This document shows, piece after piece, positions 41,912-42,973 of a stretch of DNA of 42,973 bases. The notes under the pieces were generated by a model, which was not told where the DNA came from, ran no database searches, and saw nothing but the letters and a program-made list of their open reading frames with translations. The position numbers were made by a program, and so were the translations under genes. Origin of the DNA: Fragilaria crotonensis. Taxonomy: Eukaryota; Bacillariophyta; Fragilariophyceae; Fragilariales; Fragilariaceae. Positions within the stretch are counted from its first letter, which is position 1, and the number at the start of each line of letters is the position of its first letter. Location: the NCBI GenBank assembly GCA_022925895.1, contig JAKSYS010000542.1, forward strand, positions 1-42,973, written 5' to 3'.

Positions 41912-42553
41912 TTAAACTCCAAGATTAATGAGTACCTGGCCATTCTTCTCCCCTAGCGCGTAGATTGGTAGCGATCCAGCCTTTTGCTTGGAAAAAAGAT
42001 TTTGAGCAATGCCTCCCATCAGTCCACCACCTTCGTGTGTGGTTACTCGGTCACCTGTGCGGAGGTTGTAGGTTGCTCGACAAAACGAGCAGCAAATACG
42101 TGGATCGGCTCCTGTTTCCGACGTCGGGCCTAGCACTTCGGCCTTGTTCAGGGGGATTTGACATGATGCACAGCCGACGCTAGTACAATACACCGAGGGC
42201 CCGTACTTGATCACAGCTACAGCACCTGTGGGGTTGGTGGCAACCTTCATAAGCGCCGGAGCCATGGTATCTACCAGCTTTACGATTCCCTCCTCGGTGG
42301 GCAAGTCCTTGATACCTGATGTCATTCCCTTGACAGGAATCCACGAGCTGCTAGTGTTGGAAGAAGGAGCCATTCCTCCCTTGGACCCCATTGGCACGGT
42401 CTTTTTCGGTCCTGCGCCATCGTTAGCCAATTCACCCAATCCACGTCCTCGCTTCATTGTCATGGTTGAACGTCTTACAGTCAACGTTCCAAACGCTTCT
42501 GACGTCGCCATCACACACACAACAGCAAGCAGAGTATATTTCGAGAACATCAT
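41912..42553 (-). CDS. Plastid-targeted Rieske-like protein with cysteine/serine in place of ligand histidines
   Basis: Starts at the ATG of MMFSKYTLL (42553); the codon upstream is TTG. Signal peptide (LLAVVCVMATSEA) followed by FGTL gives an ASAFAP-like site (SEAFG), predicting plastid import. The domain at about residues 70-205 has the Rieske layout: SSWIPVKG near its start, VYCTSVGCASC (CTHLGC-like box 1, residues about 123-131), and RICCSFCRATYNLRTGDRV (CPxHG-like box 2, residues about 154-158). ALGEKNGQVLINL closes the fold. Box 1 has Ser where Rieske has His, and box 2 has C-x-x-C where Rieske has C-x-x-H. Up to six Cys remain as ligands. It could bind an all-Cys Fe-S cluster or zinc; a redox role is a guess. 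A GGGLMGGIAQNLFSKQ loop lies after box 2. Confidence 0.75.
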   Translation of the reverse strand: MMFSKYTLLAVVCVMATSEAFGTLTVRRSTMTMKRGRGLGELANDGAGPKKTVPMGSKGGMAPSSNTSSSWIPVKGMTSGIKDLPTEEGIVKLVDTMAPALMKVATNPTGAVAVIKYGPSVYCTSVGCASCQIPLNKAEVLGPTSETGADPRICCSFCRATYNLRTGDRVTTHEGGGLMGGIAQNLFSKQKAGSLPIYALGEKNGQVLINLGV

Positions 42554-42973
42554 CTTGATCAAGGATTGTTGGCGTTTGTGTGCGAGGCTCTGAGATGTAT
42601 TGAGAAGTACCTGGTACTACAATATGTGTGACCTATGGAGGCAGTCGAAGGAACATCAGAGTAAGAGCCAAGACAAGAAAAGTGGTGACTCGAATAAGTG
42701 ATGTCAGGTTTAGGGTGACAGACTTGATGATCCGGGTGGAGATTGAGTCACTGATGTGTTTGTTTTTTCACATTTTCTTGCATCATACAAAGGAGAGTAC
42801 GAAGTACACGTTTTGGTGAATATCTGGATTCGGTCGAACGAGACACGAGACTGTTTTGTAATTTAGGGTTAGTTTTAACGTTTAAAATATTTCATTATAC
42901 AATTTTGAAAGGTTCAGTCCACCCTTCACTTGAAAAAGAAGAAATTCACGATGTCCCAAGTCCCAAGTCCCAA
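42554..42973. other. Window end, no gene recognised
   Basis: Likely the 5' region of the Rieske-like gene. The last 21 bases (42953-42973) are three copies of GTCCCAA, a 7-bp tandem repeat that runs off the window. Confidence 0.6.

Noticed and set aside
42953-42973. Telomere
   Set aside because: GTCCCAA is not the TTAGGG-type repeat expected for stramenopile telomeres, and only three units are visible.
1-42973. tRNA, rRNA or snRNA genes
   Set aside because: No cloverleaf with A and B boxes or other RNA gene signature was recognised on reading; a covariance-model scan would be needed to exclude them fully.

Overview
The window looks like nuclear DNA of a diatom, most likely pennate, or a close photosynthetic stramenopile. 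Three lines of evidence support this: predicted plastid proteins start with a signal peptide followed by an ASAFAP-like motif with Phe after the cleavage site (5865-8393 minus, 24789-25847 minus, 41912-42553 minus); introns are short GT-AG introns of 73-134 nt; and there is a striated-fibre assemblin-like gene. No species is assigned. Genes are single, on both strands, and there are no operons.

Layout. 1-283: fragment of a broken oxygenase-like ORF. 270-1615: tandem array of ~70-74 bp units, each holding a near-perfect inverted repeat. 1832-4805 (minus): decayed MULE-type transposase with CCHH-type zinc finger, DDE-like core and SWIM finger. 5865-8393 (minus): glutaminyl-tRNA synthetase with a plastid presequence and a C-terminal EMAPII/Trbp111 tRNA-binding domain, split by about seven small frameshifts. 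9397-11089: low-complexity protein with four identical 33-bp repeats. 11804-20696: tyrosine-recombinase (YR) retrotransposon with split direct repeats arranged A1 - gag - RT - RNase H - YR - B1 - A2 - B2. 20944-21824: SF-assemblin. 22247-23143 (minus): secreted metallophosphoesterase. 23769-24500: Cys-rich type II membrane protein. 24789-25847 (minus): probable thylakoid-lumen protein. 26282-27057: Stowaway/mariner-like TIR element. 27433-28458: Golgi-type glycosyltransferase. 28857-31079 (minus): HEAT-repeat protein. 31080-34768: no recognisable gene. 34769-36580: ammonium transporter with four exons. 36941-38514 (minus): MFS transporter with one frameshift. 39389-40828: second MFS transporter of a different subfamily. 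40944-41831: metallophosphoesterase-like protein lacking several metal ligands. 41912-42553 (minus): plastid Rieske-like protein whose ligand histidines are replaced.

The strongest finding is the complete YR retrotransposon with Ngaro/PAT-type split direct repeats. Its internal B1|A2 junction reproduces exactly the element's two outer ends joined together. Three proteins also deserve attention: the plastid GlnRS-EMAPII fusion, the cysteine-substituted Rieske-like protein, and the pair of active-looking and ligand-depleted phosphoesterase paralogues. Repeated 1-2 nt shifts, several at homopolymers, in otherwise well-conserved genes suggest consensus errors or recent decay. Gene models with frameshifts should be read with that in mind.
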